Below, piece after piece: positions 9,737 to 19,845 of a DNA stretch of 64,000 bases (the first letter of the stretch is position 1; every line of letters begins with the position of its first letter). The notes under the pieces are model-generated. The model was given only the letters and a program-made list of their open reading frames with translations, had not been told where the DNA came from and did no database searches. The DNA comes from Microbacterium oxydans (lineage in GTDB: Bacteria; Actinomycetota; Actinomycetes; Actinomycetales; Microbacteriaceae). Position numbers and translations under genes: made by a program. The stretch spans positions 1 to 64,000 of the forward strand of contig NZ_JYIW01000015.1 of the NCBI RefSeq assembly GCF_000956525.1. The letters run 5' to 3'.

Positions 9737-10719
9737 AGTCTCACCCTCCACAACACCACGATGAACGCGAGGAGCCCTGCCATCAGCACGACGATCCAGA
9801 GGTTGGGGGTGTCGGTCCAGACGATCTGCGCCTCGCCGCGCAGCTCCGTCGCCTCCTGCTCCTGCACCTGTTCCACGATGTCGGCGACGGTCGTCGTGTC
9901 GCGGAGTCCGAACGCCGCACCGCCGGTCGCCTCAGCGGCAGCGGTCAGCTCGGCGCTGACGTCGGCATCCTTGCCCTGCACGGGGTTCAGCGCGAACACC
10001 CGCACGTCCTTCGAGGCGGCGTAGGCGGCTGCCTCCTCGAGCGTGACGATCGAGGCGCCGTTGATCTCGTTGTCCGTCGCGAAGATCACCGAACGCGAGC
10101 GCTGGTCGTCCGGACGGTCGAAGCCCATCGTGCAGGCGGCGAGTCCGTCGCCGATCAGCGATGCGCCGTTGCCGTTGAGGGTTCCCACCCAGTGCTCCGG
10201 GATCTCGTCGACGTAGTCGAAGCTCTGCATCATGGTCTCGAGGTGTCCGCGGATGAACTCGTAGTCATCGGTCAGCGGGAAGATCTGCACGGGCGAGCTG
10301 TTGAAGATCGTCAACCCGATGCGCTCCCCCTCGAAGCCCTCCAGCAGCTCCTCGAACACCGACAGCACCTCGACGTCGACCTCGGTCATCGAGCCCGACA
10401 CGTCGAGGCAGAGCATGATGTCGCGGCTGGTGTTCACGGGCTGGATCGTCTGCGACGACATCGGGCGTGCGGCGACGACCCCGGCGGCGATGACGGTGAT
10501 CACCCCGATCGCGAGGATGCCGGTCAGGGCGACGGTGCGCCGGACGAGCGCCTCGCGGAACGAGGGGAGCGCTCGCAGCCGTTCGGCGCGGGCGATGCGG
10601 ACGGCGTCGGTCGCGTCGGCGCGACCGCCCCGGCGCAGTCCGAGGATGAGCCCGAGGGTGATCGCGACGACGGCCACGCCGACGACGGCGAGCAGGACCC
10701 AGAGGTTCGCTAGTGCCAT
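9733..10719 (-). CDS. von Willebrand factor A membrane protein (BatA-like)
   Basis: A 328-residue protein. TM helices lie at about residues 5-28 and 62-84, a vWA domain follows with the complete MIDAS start DVSGSMT at 106-112, and a final TM lies at about 305-325. This is the normal layout of Bat-type vWA proteins, which bind Mg2+ through the MIDAS and work with MoxR ATPases. The start at 10719 overlaps the end of the preceding 162-residue gene (stop at 10710) by ten bases. It lacks the repeat insertions of its paralogue downstream. Confidence 0.92.
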   Translation of the reverse strand: MALANLWVLLAVVGVAVVAITLGLILGLRRGGRADATDAVRIARAERLRALPSFREALVRRTVALTGILAIGVITVIAAGVVAARPMSSQTIQPVNTSRDIMLCLDVSGSMTEVDVEVLSVFEELLEGFEGERIGLTIFNSSPVQIFPLTDDYEFIRGHLETMMQSFDYVDEIPEHWVGTLNGNGASLIGDGLAACTMGFDRPDDQRSRSVIFATDNEINGASIVTLEEAAAYAASKDVRVFALNPVQGKDADVSAELTAAAEATGGAAFGLRDTTTVADIVEQVQEQEATELRGEAQIVWTDTPNLWIVVLMAGLLAFIVVLWRVRL

Positions 10720-11198
10720 GTGCGCACCACCGTCCGCGCCGCTTCGGCACCGGCGACCGGGTCGACCGGGGGTCCCTGGCGGAAGATGCTCGGGTAGTAG
10801 TGGCGACCCATGGCATCGATCAGCGCGGGGTGCACGCCGCGGGCCTTCAGGTCTTCGAGCGTGAGCACCGGGGCCTCGAGGCCGCTGTACTCGTTCACGA
10901 AGGTGCGGACGACTCGGCTGAGCTCGAGATTGGCGTTGCGCGGCGACAGCCGGCGTTCGCGGTAGTCCGTCTCGATCTGCTGGATGCGCTCGAAGTACTC
11001 CGTGCGCAGCTGCGAGAGCACGTCGGCGGTGAGCACCGGCTGCTGCGTGGCATCGGCGACGACCAGGTTGCGTCGCTGTCGGGTCAGCATGATGACCAGC
11101 CAGGCGGCAGTGATCAACAGGATCAGGATGCCGATGGCCAGCAGCATCCATCCCCAGCCGTACTGGGCAGGGGGATACAGCTCGTCAGAACCGGGCAT
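10710..11198 (-). CDS. Small single-pass membrane protein of the MoxR operon
   Basis: A 162-residue protein with one TM helix (about 17-39) and a helical cytoplasmic part rich in Arg/Glu (residues 55-110). It corresponds in position and size to the small membrane proteins (DUF4381-like) that lie between DUF58 and vWA genes in other MoxR operons, though the match to that family is by context. Start and stop both overlap neighbours by about 10-14 bases, indicating tight translational coupling. Confidence 0.8.
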   Translation of the reverse strand: MPGSDELYPPAQYGWGWMLLAIGILILLITAAWLVIMLTRQRRNLVVADATQQPVLTADVLSQLRTEYFERIQQIETDYRERRLSPRNANLELSRVVRTFVNEYSGLEAPVLTLEDLKARGVHPALIDAMGRHYYPSIFRQGPPVDPVAGAEAARTVVRTWH

Positions 11199-12072
11199 TC
11201 GACCTCCGGTTCAACAGCTGCAGCAGCTGCGCCACCGCATCAGCCTGACCGTCCAGCACGGCGTGACTGATCTCCATCCGCTGCAGCGTCTCGGCGAGGC
11301 GCGCGGCATCCGCGTCGGTCTGCGCAGCGAGCTCCTGCACGATGCCGAGGTCGCCCTGCACGAAGTCCGGCACCTGCCAGCTGCTGTCGACGTCTCGGCG
11401 GCCGCGGCCGGTCGCGTGGTCGAGCACCGGCTCGGCATCGCGAACCGTGAGCCAGAGCACATCGTGCTGCACGCGCAGGCGCCGGAGCATCCGCTCGGTC
11501 TCGTCGGTGATCGGCGTTTCGTCGGTGACGATCACGACGATCATGCGTCGCGAGATCGTGCGGGTCACGTACGACAGCAGCGCGTCGCGGTCGCTCGGGG
11601 CCGTGCTGTCGTCGATCGCCCGATCGATCGTGCGCAGGGCGTGCTCGAGCGCGCCCTCGCTGCGGCCGGGAGCGAGACGTCGCACGCGCGCGGCGTCTCC
11701 GTACACCGCCGTGAAATCGTCGCCGTGGCGCAGGGTGAGCACGCCCAGCGCGCCCGTCGCGAGGATCGCCAGATCCTTCTTCGACTGCTCGTCGGCGGCC
11801 AGCGCGGCCATCGACCTGCCCGTGTCGACCACGAAGAGGATGGTGTGCATGCGGGTCGCCCTGTGCCGCTTGACCAGGGGAGTGCCGAGCCGCGCGGTCG
11901 CCCGCCAGTCGATGTCGCGCACCTGATCGCCGTACTCGTACTTGCGCAGGTCCTCGAAGTCCAGACTGCGCCCGTGCAGCAGCGAGGCATAGGCGCCGTC
12001 GAGCGCATGCATCGAGGTGCGCGACGAATGGATGAAGAGCTTGCTCTTCACCTGCGCGATCAGACTGGCCAT
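11185..12072 (-). CDS. DUF58 domain protein
   Basis: A 295-residue protein with the typical DUF58 motif GRSLDFEDLRKYEYGDQVRD followed by IDWRATAR around residues 34-62, and a vWA-like core (TILFVVDTGRSMAA, ~77-90) that lacks a perfect MIDAS. DUF58 proteins are constant partners of MoxR ATPases. The start codon directly abuts a palindromic-repeat copy (12073-12095), so its ribosome-binding region is made of repeat sequence and no clear Shine-Dalgarno is present. A neighbouring start cannot be excluded. Confidence 0.9.
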   Translation of the reverse strand: MASLIAQVKSKLFIHSSRTSMHALDGAYASLLHGRSLDFEDLRKYEYGDQVRDIDWRATARLGTPLVKRHRATRMHTILFVVDTGRSMAALAADEQSKKDLAILATGALGVLTLRHGDDFTAVYGDAARVRRLAPGRSEGALEHALRTIDRAIDDSTAPSDRDALLSYVTRTISRRMIVVIVTDETPITDETERMLRRLRVQHDVLWLTVRDAEPVLDHATGRGRRDVDSSWQVPDFVQGDLGIVQELAAQTDADAARLAETLQRMEISHAVLDGQADAVAQLLQLLNRRSNARF

Positions 12073-12095
12073 GGGTCCCTGAGCGTGTCGGAGGG
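12073..12095. repeat. Palindromic-repeat copy between moxR and DUF58 genes
   Basis: GGGTCCCTGAGCGTGTCGGAGG immediately precedes (on the minus strand) the DUF58 start at 12072 and lies seven bases from the MoxR stop. Confidence 0.85.
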
Positions 12096-12101
12096 TCGGG
12101 G

Positions 12102-13199
<1,098 letters not shown>

Positions 13200-13296
13200 C
13201 TGGTGGCTCCCTCGATGTTGCGGAGGCACACGTGACGTCCAGCCCCCGGGAAACAGCGTAACCGCATCGGCTCCGAGGTCGGCCAGGCTGGTCGCG

Positions 13297-13992
13297 TCAG
13301 GGCGTGCGGATGCCGCGGCGGCGCCCGATCCAGACCACGCCGGCCGCGACGCCGATCACTGCGATCGCGATGCCGACGATGTACCCGGAGACGCCGAGAT
13401 ACCCGCCGGGGACGAGGTGCGGGTCGAGGAAGGGGTACGGGTACCACCACGGATCGCCGGTGGCCGGCGCGATGATCAGGTTCGCGCGGACGAGCGTGTA
13501 GACGGCCCACACGATCGGGAAGATCGCGGTGATGAAGATGCTGTTCCATCCGAGTGCCCTGCGACGCGGTGCGAACAGCACATCGGCGAGCAGGAACAGC
13601 GGGATGACGACGTGCAGCACCTCGTTCGACCACGGCACGGTCACGCCCTGCGGCAGCTGGACGTTGCGCAGCAGCGTGTTGTAGACGATGCCGGTGATGA
13701 TCATGTACGTGCTCACGCACACCAGGAGCACAGCGAGCCAGTGCGGCTCCGCGTCGGTCGTGCGGCGGTGCCGGATCGCCCAGACCGCGCCGATGGCGAG
13801 CACGACTGCTGCGAGGAGGTTCGACTCGATCGTGAAGAAGCTGAAGAAGTTCGCCGCCACCGTCGGGAGGTGGGTTCCCCACTCGGTGGTCGACTGAAGC
13901 GCATTCTGCATCGATCTCGACAGCTGGGCGATGATCGCCGCAAGTGCGAGGATGGATGCCGCGATGCGTGCGTAGGGCCACCAGGTCTTCAT
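13297..13992 (-). CDS. Pr6Pr family membrane protein
   Basis: A 231-residue polytopic protein with six predicted helices. The pattern resembles Pr6Pr / FAR-17a-like proteins: [13 protein letters not shown] after the first helix, [15 protein letters not shown], a conserved [14 protein letters not shown], and a final [14 protein letters not shown] loop. Function in bacteria is unknown. The ATG at 13992 has GGAGG upstream; the longer open frame runs into the palindromic control region and was not used. It is transcribed divergently from the GntR gene. Confidence 0.85.
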   Translation of the reverse strand: MKTWWPYARIAASILALAAIIAQLSRSMQNALQSTTEWGTHLPTVAANFFSFFTIESNLLAAVVLAIGAVWAIRHRRTTDAEPHWLAVLLVCVSTYMIITGIVYNTLLRNVQLPQGVTVPWSNEVLHVVIPLFLLADVLFAPRRRALGWNSIFITAIFPIVWAVYTLVRANLIIAPATGDPWWYPYPFLDPHLVPGGYLGVSGYIVGIAIAVIGVAAGVVWIGRRRGIRTP

Positions 13993-14053
13993 TTCGCCTC
14001 CGTCGCCACTGTAGCGGCGGGGTTGCAGGATGCGGTTGCAGTTCTCGGATGCG

Positions 14054-14077
14054 GTTGCCGCTTTCGAAAGCGGCAAC
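14054..14077. promoter_or_regulatory. Perfect 24-bp palindrome in the Pr6Pr/GntR divergent region
   Basis: GTTGCCGCTTTC is followed directly by its complement GAAAGCGGCAAC with no loop. Two related GATGCGGTTGC words lie just to the left (from about 14030). With TATAC (about 14085) nearby, it may be an operator for the divergent GntR regulator, or a hairpin. No assignment is certain. Confidence 0.5.
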
Positions 14078-14182
14078 TTGTCGCTATACATGGCTCAGAC
14101 CCGATGCTGTCGAGACGACTCGATTCGCCGACGGCTGGGGTGCGCTCTGGGGGCGCGAGAATGACGGGGAAGGCGGGGAATC

Positions 14183-14851
14183 ATGGTCGATTCGAACCTG
14201 CGGGCGCGGTTGGGCCCGCTCGGCCAGGGCGCAGTGCTCGGTGACCGTGTGTTCGAGACGATCAGCGACGCGATCGTGTCCGGACGACTCGCCCCCGGTG
14301 AACGGGTCAGCGACAAGGAGATCGCCGAGGCGCTCGACATCTCACGCACCCCCGTGCGCGAGGCGCTGCAGCATCTGTCGTGGCTCGGTCTCGTCGAGGT
14401 GTCGCCGAACCGCTTCACCAAGGTCACCACGGTCAGCGCTGAGACGATCGCGCACACGATCGAGTACACCGGCCTCCAAGCAGGAGTCGCCATCCAGCTC
14501 GCGGTTCGCCGGATGGATGACACGGCGCTGCTCGAGGCCGTCTCACTGCTCGACCGCATGATCGCGGCATCCGATGCCGAGCACGCCGCCGACCTCATGC
14601 TGTCCGCCCGGATGTTCGTCGGCTTCCTCACCAGGCAGTCGGGCAACCCGCTCTTCATCGCGGGGATGTATGCAGCCGATCTGCTGGTGACCAGGAACCT
14701 GCGCGGCACCGACGTGATGCTGGGCACCGTGGAGTCACGTGGCGAGTGCTATCGGCAGATGCGAGATGCCATGCTCTCGAGAGACGGGGACGCCGCCGAG
14801 CAGTGGTTCCGGCACGTGCACCGGGAGATCATGGCGCTGCTTCCGGGCTGA
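14183..14851 (+). CDS. GntR family (FadR-type) transcriptional regulator
   Basis: A 222-residue protein. The winged helix-turn-helix is at about residues 20-85 (SDKEIAEALDISRTPVREAL), and a helical FCD-like effector domain fills the rest. Metal-binding histidines of classical FCD domains are not obvious, so the ligand may bind without metal. It is divergent from Pr6Pr and 126 bp upstream of the cyclase gene; which it regulates is unclear. Confidence 0.9.
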   Translation: MVDSNLRARLGPLGQGAVLGDRVFETISDAIVSGRLAPGERVSDKEIAEALDISRTPVREALQHLSWLGLVEVSPNRFTKVTTVSAETIAHTIEYTGLQAGVAIQLAVRRMDDTALLEAVSLLDRMIAASDAEHAADLMLSARMFVGFLTRQSGNPLFIAGMYAADLLVTRNLRGTDVMLGTVESRGECYRQMRDAMLSRDGDAAEQWFRHVHREIMALLPG

Positions 14852-14977
14852 GTCGATTCATCGCGGTTCATGTCGCTGCGACGAAATTCTCGGAAGAACG
14901 CTGGATCGACTGCCCGGTATATCGGTAGCCTCCTCACCAGGGGCGCCGCTTCGCGGCGTGGCGAGGGAGGGCAGCGG

Positions 14978-17137
14978 ATGAGCGACACCGGTGTGAGCAC
15001 CACGACGAGCGCTGGCGAAGGGCGACCGAAACGGGTCCGCGCCGGCTTGAGCATCCAGTCGAAACTCCTCATCATGCTGCTCGCGGTGAGCCTGGTGTCG
15101 TCGGTCATCGTCGGAGCCATCGGCTTCATGAACGGACGGCAGTCGCTGCACGATGCGGCGGTCGACCAGCTCATCACGATCCGCTCCATGCGCGCCGCCG
15201 AGATCACCGACGCGATCGAGGGCATCAAGCGGGATGCCTCGTTGAACTCGCGCAACCTCAGCGCGCAAACGCTGTCCGCGGAGGTGAACGCGGGCTTCGA
15301 GGAGCTCCAGCAGCAGGAGGTGACGCCGGAGGAGCGGGCGCAGCTCGAGACGTACTACACCGACACGTTCATCCCGGAGCTCGAGGGCCGCACCGGCGAC
15401 CAGTACGGCGACAGCGCGTTCATCCCCGAATCGCCAGCCGGACAGTACCTGCAGACGAAGTTCACGGTCGAGAACACCGACTTCGACGCGGACTACGACA
15501 CCCTTCTGAACGACAACGACCCCGGTGACGGCAGCACCTACGCCATCGCCAGCGCGCGTTACGGCGACTACTTCACCCGGCTCGTCACGGAAGCCGGGTA
15601 CGAGGATGCGCTCCTGATGAACCTCGATGGCGATGTCGTCTTCTCCGCGTACAAGGGTGCGGAGCTCGGCACGAACCTGCTCACCGGCCCGTATCGAGAC
15701 ACGACGCTCGCGCAGGCATACGTCGACGCGGTCGCCACCAACTCGGTGAGCACCGTCGTGCTCACCGACTTCGAGCGATGGATCCCATCGCTCAACGTGC
15801 CCACGATGTGGGTGCTCTCGCCGGTGGGAAGCAGCAGTCGGATCACCGGAGTGATGGCCTTCCAGGTGTCGATCGAGACCATCAACAATCTGACCACCGG
15901 TTCGGAGGGATGGAAAGAACAGGGACTCGGAGACACCGGTGAGGTGTACCTCGTCGGGCGAGACGACCTGATGCGCAGCAACGCCCGACGACTCATCGAG
16001 GATCCGGAGCACTACGAGCAGCTTGCGATCAACGGCGGCACGCCGCCGAGTGTGGCGAAGCGGATCGTCGAGGTCGACGGCACCGTGCTGCTCCAGCCGA
16101 TCAACACGGTGGCGGTGGCGGATGCGCAGGCCGGGCGCAGCGGTACCACGACCGGACGGGACTACCTCGGCGGTGACAGCGTGACCGCTTATGCGCCCCT
16201 GGAGATCGACGGTCTCGATTGGGTGATCGTCGCCCGCATCGACTCCGCAGAGGCCTTCGCGCCCGTGAGTGAGTTCACGAGGATCGTGCTGCTGTCGCTG
16301 CTCGGCATCCTGCTCGGCGTCTCGCTGCTCTCGCTGCTGCTGGCCCAGGTCTTCACGAGGCCCATCCATCGACTCGTCGGCGCCGTGCACCGAGTCGCCG
16401 AGGGCGATCTCGACGTGCAGGTGCCGCAGGGCTCGCGCGACGAGTTCGGCGACCTCGGCAGCGCGTTCAACGATATGGCGTCGAGTCTGCGCATCAAGCA
16501 GGAGCTGATCGAGGATCAACAGGCCGAGAACGAGAAGCTGCTGCTCACGCTCATGCCCGAGAGCGTCGCGACGAAGTACAAGCAGGGCGACGAGACGATC
16601 TCCGAGGCGCACGAGAACGTGTCGGTCGTGTTCGCCGAGCTCATCGGCTTCGACGAGTACGCCCGCGGACTCTCCGGTGACCAGGAGATCGGACACCTGA
16701 ACACGCTGATGCGCGGCTTCGACGAGGCCGCGGAGAAGGCCGGCGTCGAGAAGGTGCGAACGCTCCGCGGCGGCTACCTCGCGTCGTCCGGGCTGGTCGT
16801 GCCGCGCGTCGACAATGTGCGGCGCAGCGTCGACTTCGCCCGCAACCTGATCGGCGTGATCGAGCGCTTCAACGCGCAGAACGGTTCGTCGATCGGGCTC
16901 CGCGCCGGCGTCGACACCGGCACCGTGACGAGCGGTCTCGTCGGACGCACGAGCCTCGCCTACGACCTGTGGGGCGACGCCGTGAACCTCGCCTACCGCG
17001 TGCGCTCGGTCACCGGCGAACCCGGCATCTACGTGAGCCAGAACGTGTACGACCGCTCGCGTGAGATCTTCACCTTCGTCGAGGCCGGAACGGTCGAGAC
17101 CCACGGCAAGGCCGAGACGGTCTGGAAGGTGGTCTGA
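14978..17137 (+). CDS. Transmembrane class III cyclase-like protein (HAMP-cyclase homology) lacking one metal ligand
   Basis: A 719-residue protein: TM1 ~27-50, an extracytoplasmic Cache/sensor-like domain of ~380 residues, TM2 ~432-455, HAMP (~455-508), a short coiled linker, and a class III nucleotidyl cyclase domain (~540-719). The domain keeps the nucleotide and transition-state residues LWGDAVNLAYR (664-674, Asn670 and Arg674). At the metal sites it reads FAELIGF (Glu554 instead of Asp) and RTLRGGY (Gly598 where GDAY-type cyclases have Asp), so normal two-metal catalysis is doubtful. GGGAGGG precedes the ATG at 14978. One base separates its stop from an MscS-type channel gene carrying a cyclic-nucleotide-binding domain, strongly suggesting they work as a pair. 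Extracellular signal unknown. Confidence 0.9.
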   Translation: MSDTGVSTTTSAGEGRPKRVRAGLSIQSKLLIMLLAVSLVSSVIVGAIGFMNGRQSLHDAAVDQLITIRSMRAAEITDAIEGIKRDASLNSRNLSAQTLSAEVNAGFEELQQQEVTPEERAQLETYYTDTFIPELEGRTGDQYGDSAFIPESPAGQYLQTKFTVENTDFDADYDTLLNDNDPGDGSTYAIASARYGDYFTRLVTEAGYEDALLMNLDGDVVFSAYKGAELGTNLLTGPYRDTTLAQAYVDAVATNSVSTVVLTDFERWIPSLNVPTMWVLSPVGSSSRITGVMAFQVSIETINNLTTGSEGWKEQGLGDTGEVYLVGRDDLMRSNARRLIEDPEHYEQLAINGGTPPSVAKRIVEVDGTVLLQPINTVAVADAQAGRSGTTTGRDYLGGDSVTAYAPLEIDGLDWVIVARIDSAEAFAPVSEFTRIVLLSLLGILLGVSLLSLLLAQVFTRPIHRLVGAVHRVAEGDLDVQVPQGSRDEFGDLGSAFNDMASSLRIKQELIEDQQAENEKLLLTLMPESVATKYKQGDETISEAHENVSVVFAELIGFDEYARGLSGDQEIGHLNTLMRGFDEAAEKAGVEKVRTLRGGYLASSGLVVPRVDNVRRSVDFARNLIGVIERFNAQNGSSIGLRAGVDTGTVTSGLVGRTSLAYDLWGDAVNLAYRVRSVTGEPGIYVSQNVYDRSREIFTFVEAGTVETHGKAETVWKVV

Positions 17138-17138
17138 C

Positions 17139-18566
17139 ATGCTCGACGAGGCGTTCCGGGACGGGTGGGGGTGGTGGGTCGTCGCGCTCGCCGTCGGCGT
17201 GCCGGTGCTGCTCGTCGTCCTCACCGAGCTGATCAACGGCCTCCGCCGCCGCAACAGCCCGATCGCCGGACCGCTGCGTCTGCTGCGCAACGGCGTGATC
17301 CCAGCCGGCGCGCTGTTCGCCCTGCTGTTCTTCGCGATCCAGTCCCCGGCCGATCAGGTGTGGACGCGCGTGGTCGCGACGATCTTCGGGTTCCTCGTGA
17401 TCCTGCTGGTGCTGTCGTCGTTCAACGTCGCGCTGTTCGCCAACGCCGCGCCCGACTCCTGGCGCAAGCGCATCCCGTCGATCTTCATCGAGATCGCCAG
17501 ACTCGTGCTGGTGGCGCTCGGCCTCGCGCTGCTGTTCTCGTGGGTGTGGGATGCCGATGTCGGCGGCCTCTTCACGGCGCTCGGTGTCGGGTCGATCGTG
17601 ATCGGCCTCGCGCTGCAGAACGCGGTCGGCGGCGTCATCTCCGGCCTGCTGCTGCTGTTCGAGCAGCCCTTCAAGATCGGCGACTGGCTCGACACCGGCG
17701 GCGTGAAGGGGCGCGTGGTCGAGGTGAACTGGCGCGCCGTGCACATCCAGACCGGCAACAGCATCCAGATCGTGCCGAACTCCACGCTCTCCGGCGCATC
17801 GTTCACGAACATGAGCGCGCCAACGGGCATCTACTCCGCCACGACGACCGTGACGTTCGCGACCGACGACCCGCCGCACGAGGTGATGGCGCTGCTGACC
17901 GAGGTCGCCGAGGCGCTGCCGATGCGCCTGGAAGACGAACGCCCTGACGTGGACTACCTCGGCAAGGGCGCGTATGAGGTCACGATCCCCGTGAGCGCGC
18001 CCGGTGAGGCGCAGCGTGCGCTCTCCCTCTATCTGTCGTGGCTCTGGTACGCCTCGCGTCGCCGCGGGTTCGCGCTCGACGGTGACGCGACCGATCCGAT
18101 CGCCGAGCCTGCTCGACTGGTCGAGGCGATCGAGAAGGTCGGACCGACGTTGCACCTTCGCGATGAGGACCGCGAGGCGATCCTCGCCGGTACGAGGCTC
18201 GAGCGCTACGGCGTCGGCGAGCTGGTGCTGGGCTCGGGCGTCGTGCCGGATCGCGTGCTGATCGTCGTCTCCGGTCGGGCTGCGCTCGGCGTCGAGGCCG
18301 ATGGCGGGCGGATCGACTTCGCCGCGGCCGAGCACGGCGACATGATCGGGCACACCGCACTGACCAGGGAGCGCACGCAGACGGTCGCCGTGGCATCCGA
18401 CATCCTGACCGTGCTCTCGGTGCCGCTGTCGATCATCGATCAGCTGATCCAGACGCGTCCGCGGCTCGCGGCCGAGATCGGCGAGGCGCTCGAGCTGAAG
18501 CGCAAGCTCGCCGCGGATGCGCTGAGCGCACTCGGCCTGTCGCGGCCGATCGCGCGCAAGCGCTGA
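17139..18566 (+). CDS. MscS-type channel with C-terminal cyclic-nucleotide-binding domain
   Basis: A 475-residue membrane channel. Several N-terminal helices lead to the MscS pore and beta domains (about 140-260; GVGSIVIGLALQNAVGGVIS, FKIGDWLDTGG, IQIVPNSTLSG). A CNB domain (about 340-455) follows. Its phosphate-binding cassette reads GDMIGHTALTRERTQTV: the arginine is kept (Arg412), but the usual Glu of GE.AL is His405. Such fusions (bCNG-type) are known to be gated by cyclic nucleotides instead of tension. It begins one base after the cyclase-like gene, with GGAAGGTGG as ribosome site. The altered cassette leaves ligand identity open. Confidence 0.9.
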   Translation: MLDEAFRDGWGWWVVALAVGVPVLLVVLTELINGLRRRNSPIAGPLRLLRNGVIPAGALFALLFFAIQSPADQVWTRVVATIFGFLVILLVLSSFNVALFANAAPDSWRKRIPSIFIEIARLVLVALGLALLFSWVWDADVGGLFTALGVGSIVIGLALQNAVGGVISGLLLLFEQPFKIGDWLDTGGVKGRVVEVNWRAVHIQTGNSIQIVPNSTLSGASFTNMSAPTGIYSATTTVTFATDDPPHEVMALLTEVAEALPMRLEDERPDVDYLGKGAYEVTIPVSAPGEAQRALSLYLSWLWYASRRRGFALDGDATDPIAEPARLVEAIEKVGPTLHLRDEDREAILAGTRLERYGVGELVLGSGVVPDRVLIVVSGRAALGVEADGGRIDFAAAEHGDMIGHTALTRERTQTVAVASDILTVLSVPLSIIDQLIQTRPRLAAEIGEALELKRKLAADALSALGLSRPIARKR

Positions 18567-18597
18567 TTCGCGGCTCGTCCGCACGAGGTGGGACGCA

Positions 18598-18657
18598 GTG
18601 AGGGGTCAAGACGCGCCGTTCGCGTGCACGTGTGAACGGCGCGTCTTGACCCCTCAC
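18598..18657. terminator. 60-bp inverted repeat between converging genes
   Basis: Two perfect 24-bp arms, beginning GTGAGGGGTCAAGACGCGCC (18598-18621) and ending GGCGCGTCTTGACCCCTCAC (18634-18657), flank a 12-base loop that is itself nearly symmetrical. It lies between the convergent MscS and EamA genes, and the EamA stop codon sits in the right arm. A bidirectional terminator is likely; a mobile palindrome is possible. Confidence 0.75.
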
Positions 18658-19595
18658 CGCGAGGCGCTGCGTTGCCGCCACCGCAGCCGGGTGACGAGCA
18701 CGCCCAGGAGGCACAGCGCGCCGCCGAGGAACATCAGGGGTGTCGGCACCTCGCCGAGGATCGCCCAGGACATCAGGATCGCGATCGCCGGAACGACGTA
18801 CGTGGTCGCCGAGGTCTGACCCGCGGTGCTCCGCTGCAGGACGTATGCCCAAGTGGTGAAGGCGATCGCGGTGGGGAAGATGCCGAGGTAGACGACCCAC
18901 ATGGTGGCGTCGAGCGGGGCGGACTGCAGCGCGCCGATGAGGCTGCCCGTCCACGGGAGCAGTGCGATGGTGCCGGCGACAGCGCCGAGGAACGTGAGCG
19001 TCGTCGCGTCGGTGCCGGCGCTGAGCAGCCGCTTCTGCAGCAGGGTGCAGCCGGCGTACATGACGGCGGCGAGGAGGGCGAGCAGCAGGCCGGTGATGTC
19101 GGGCCCCTCGGCGGTCGAGGAGTTCATGCCGATCAGCACCACGCCGAGGAAGGCGATCGGCGCACCGATCACCAGCGGCTTCGGGAACCCCTCGCGCAGG
19201 AACAGTCCGCTGAAGATCACGACCATGAGGGGTGCGAGATTCACCACCATCGCGGCGGTGCCGGCATCGAGGGTGCGCTCGGCGGCGTTGAGGGCGAGGT
19301 TGTAGACGCAGAACCAGCCGACGCCCCAGACGGCGATGAGCCACCAGTGCCGACGATCGGGCAGACGGATGCCGTGGCGCACCGCGATGATCGCGAGCAC
19401 CACACTGCCCACCGCCATGCGCAGCAGCGCCAAGGCGCCGGGGTCGTAGTGCGGACCGGCCCCGCGGATGCCGATGAACGCGGATGCCCAGAGAACGACC
19501 GTGACCAACGCGGCGATCAGGACGAGAGGGCCCTGGGTCTTCGGGGTGGCGGTGGGCGTGCGGACGCCGTGTTCGCCGGGTGCGGCTTCTGACAT
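18654..19595 (-). CDS. EamA family transporter (DMT superfamily)
   Basis: A 313-residue inner-membrane protein with ten predicted helices in two EamA halves. Typical features are [20 protein letters not shown] at the end of the first helix and GILxEVPTPL-like [16 protein letters not shown] in the second half. Members export metabolites or amino acids; the substrate is not predictable. The ATG at 19595 gives a complete first helix, although GGAGG touches the start codon, so the exact start is uncertain. Its last codon overlaps the large inverted repeat. Confidence 0.88.
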   Translation of the reverse strand: MSEAAPGEHGVRTPTATPKTQGPLVLIAALVTVVLWASAFIGIRGAGPHYDPGALALLRMAVGSVVLAIIAVRHGIRLPDRRHWWLIAVWGVGWFCVYNLALNAAERTLDAGTAAMVVNLAPLMVVIFSGLFLREGFPKPLVIGAPIAFLGVVLIGMNSSTAEGPDITGLLLALLAAVMYAGCTLLQKRLLSAGTDATTLTFLGAVAGTIALLPWTGSLIGALQSAPLDATMWVVYLGIFPTAIAFTTWAYVLQRSTAGQTSATTYVVPAIAILMSWAILGEVPTPLMFLGGALCLLGVLVTRLRWRQRSASR

Positions 19596-19679
19596 CCTCC
19601 GATCCTGGCATCGGGCTCCGACATCGGCGATCACCTGCACCGCCAGCATCCGTCGCTTTTCGGTCATTCCTGGCGGAGC

Positions 19680-19748
19680 CCCGCTTCCGGTCGCAGTTCG
19701 CGCCGCCCCCTCGGGCTCGAGACGGCAGCAACTGCGACCGGAAGCGGG
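19680..19748. repeat. Inverted repeat with perfect 19-bp arms (AACTGCGACCGG family)
   Basis: CCCGCTTCCGGTCGCAGTT (19680-19698) and its exact complement AACTGCGACCGGAAGCGGG (19730-19748) flank a 31-bp GC-rich loop. The same half-site occurs at 4004-4096. It lies between the divergent EamA and purA genes, about 100 bp before purA. Confidence 0.85.
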
Positions 19749-19845
19749 CCGAAGGGGCCGGAACGGCCTCCCGATAGGATGGAAGCGCCCGAAGAGGGCC
19801 AGCTCATCGGCCGGTGCAAACCCGGCGAAAGCAGGGGGGACACCC

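Noticed and set aside
14858-17290. An 810-codon minus-strand open frame
   Set aside because: It shadows the cyclase-like gene, and its translation has no recognisable fold.
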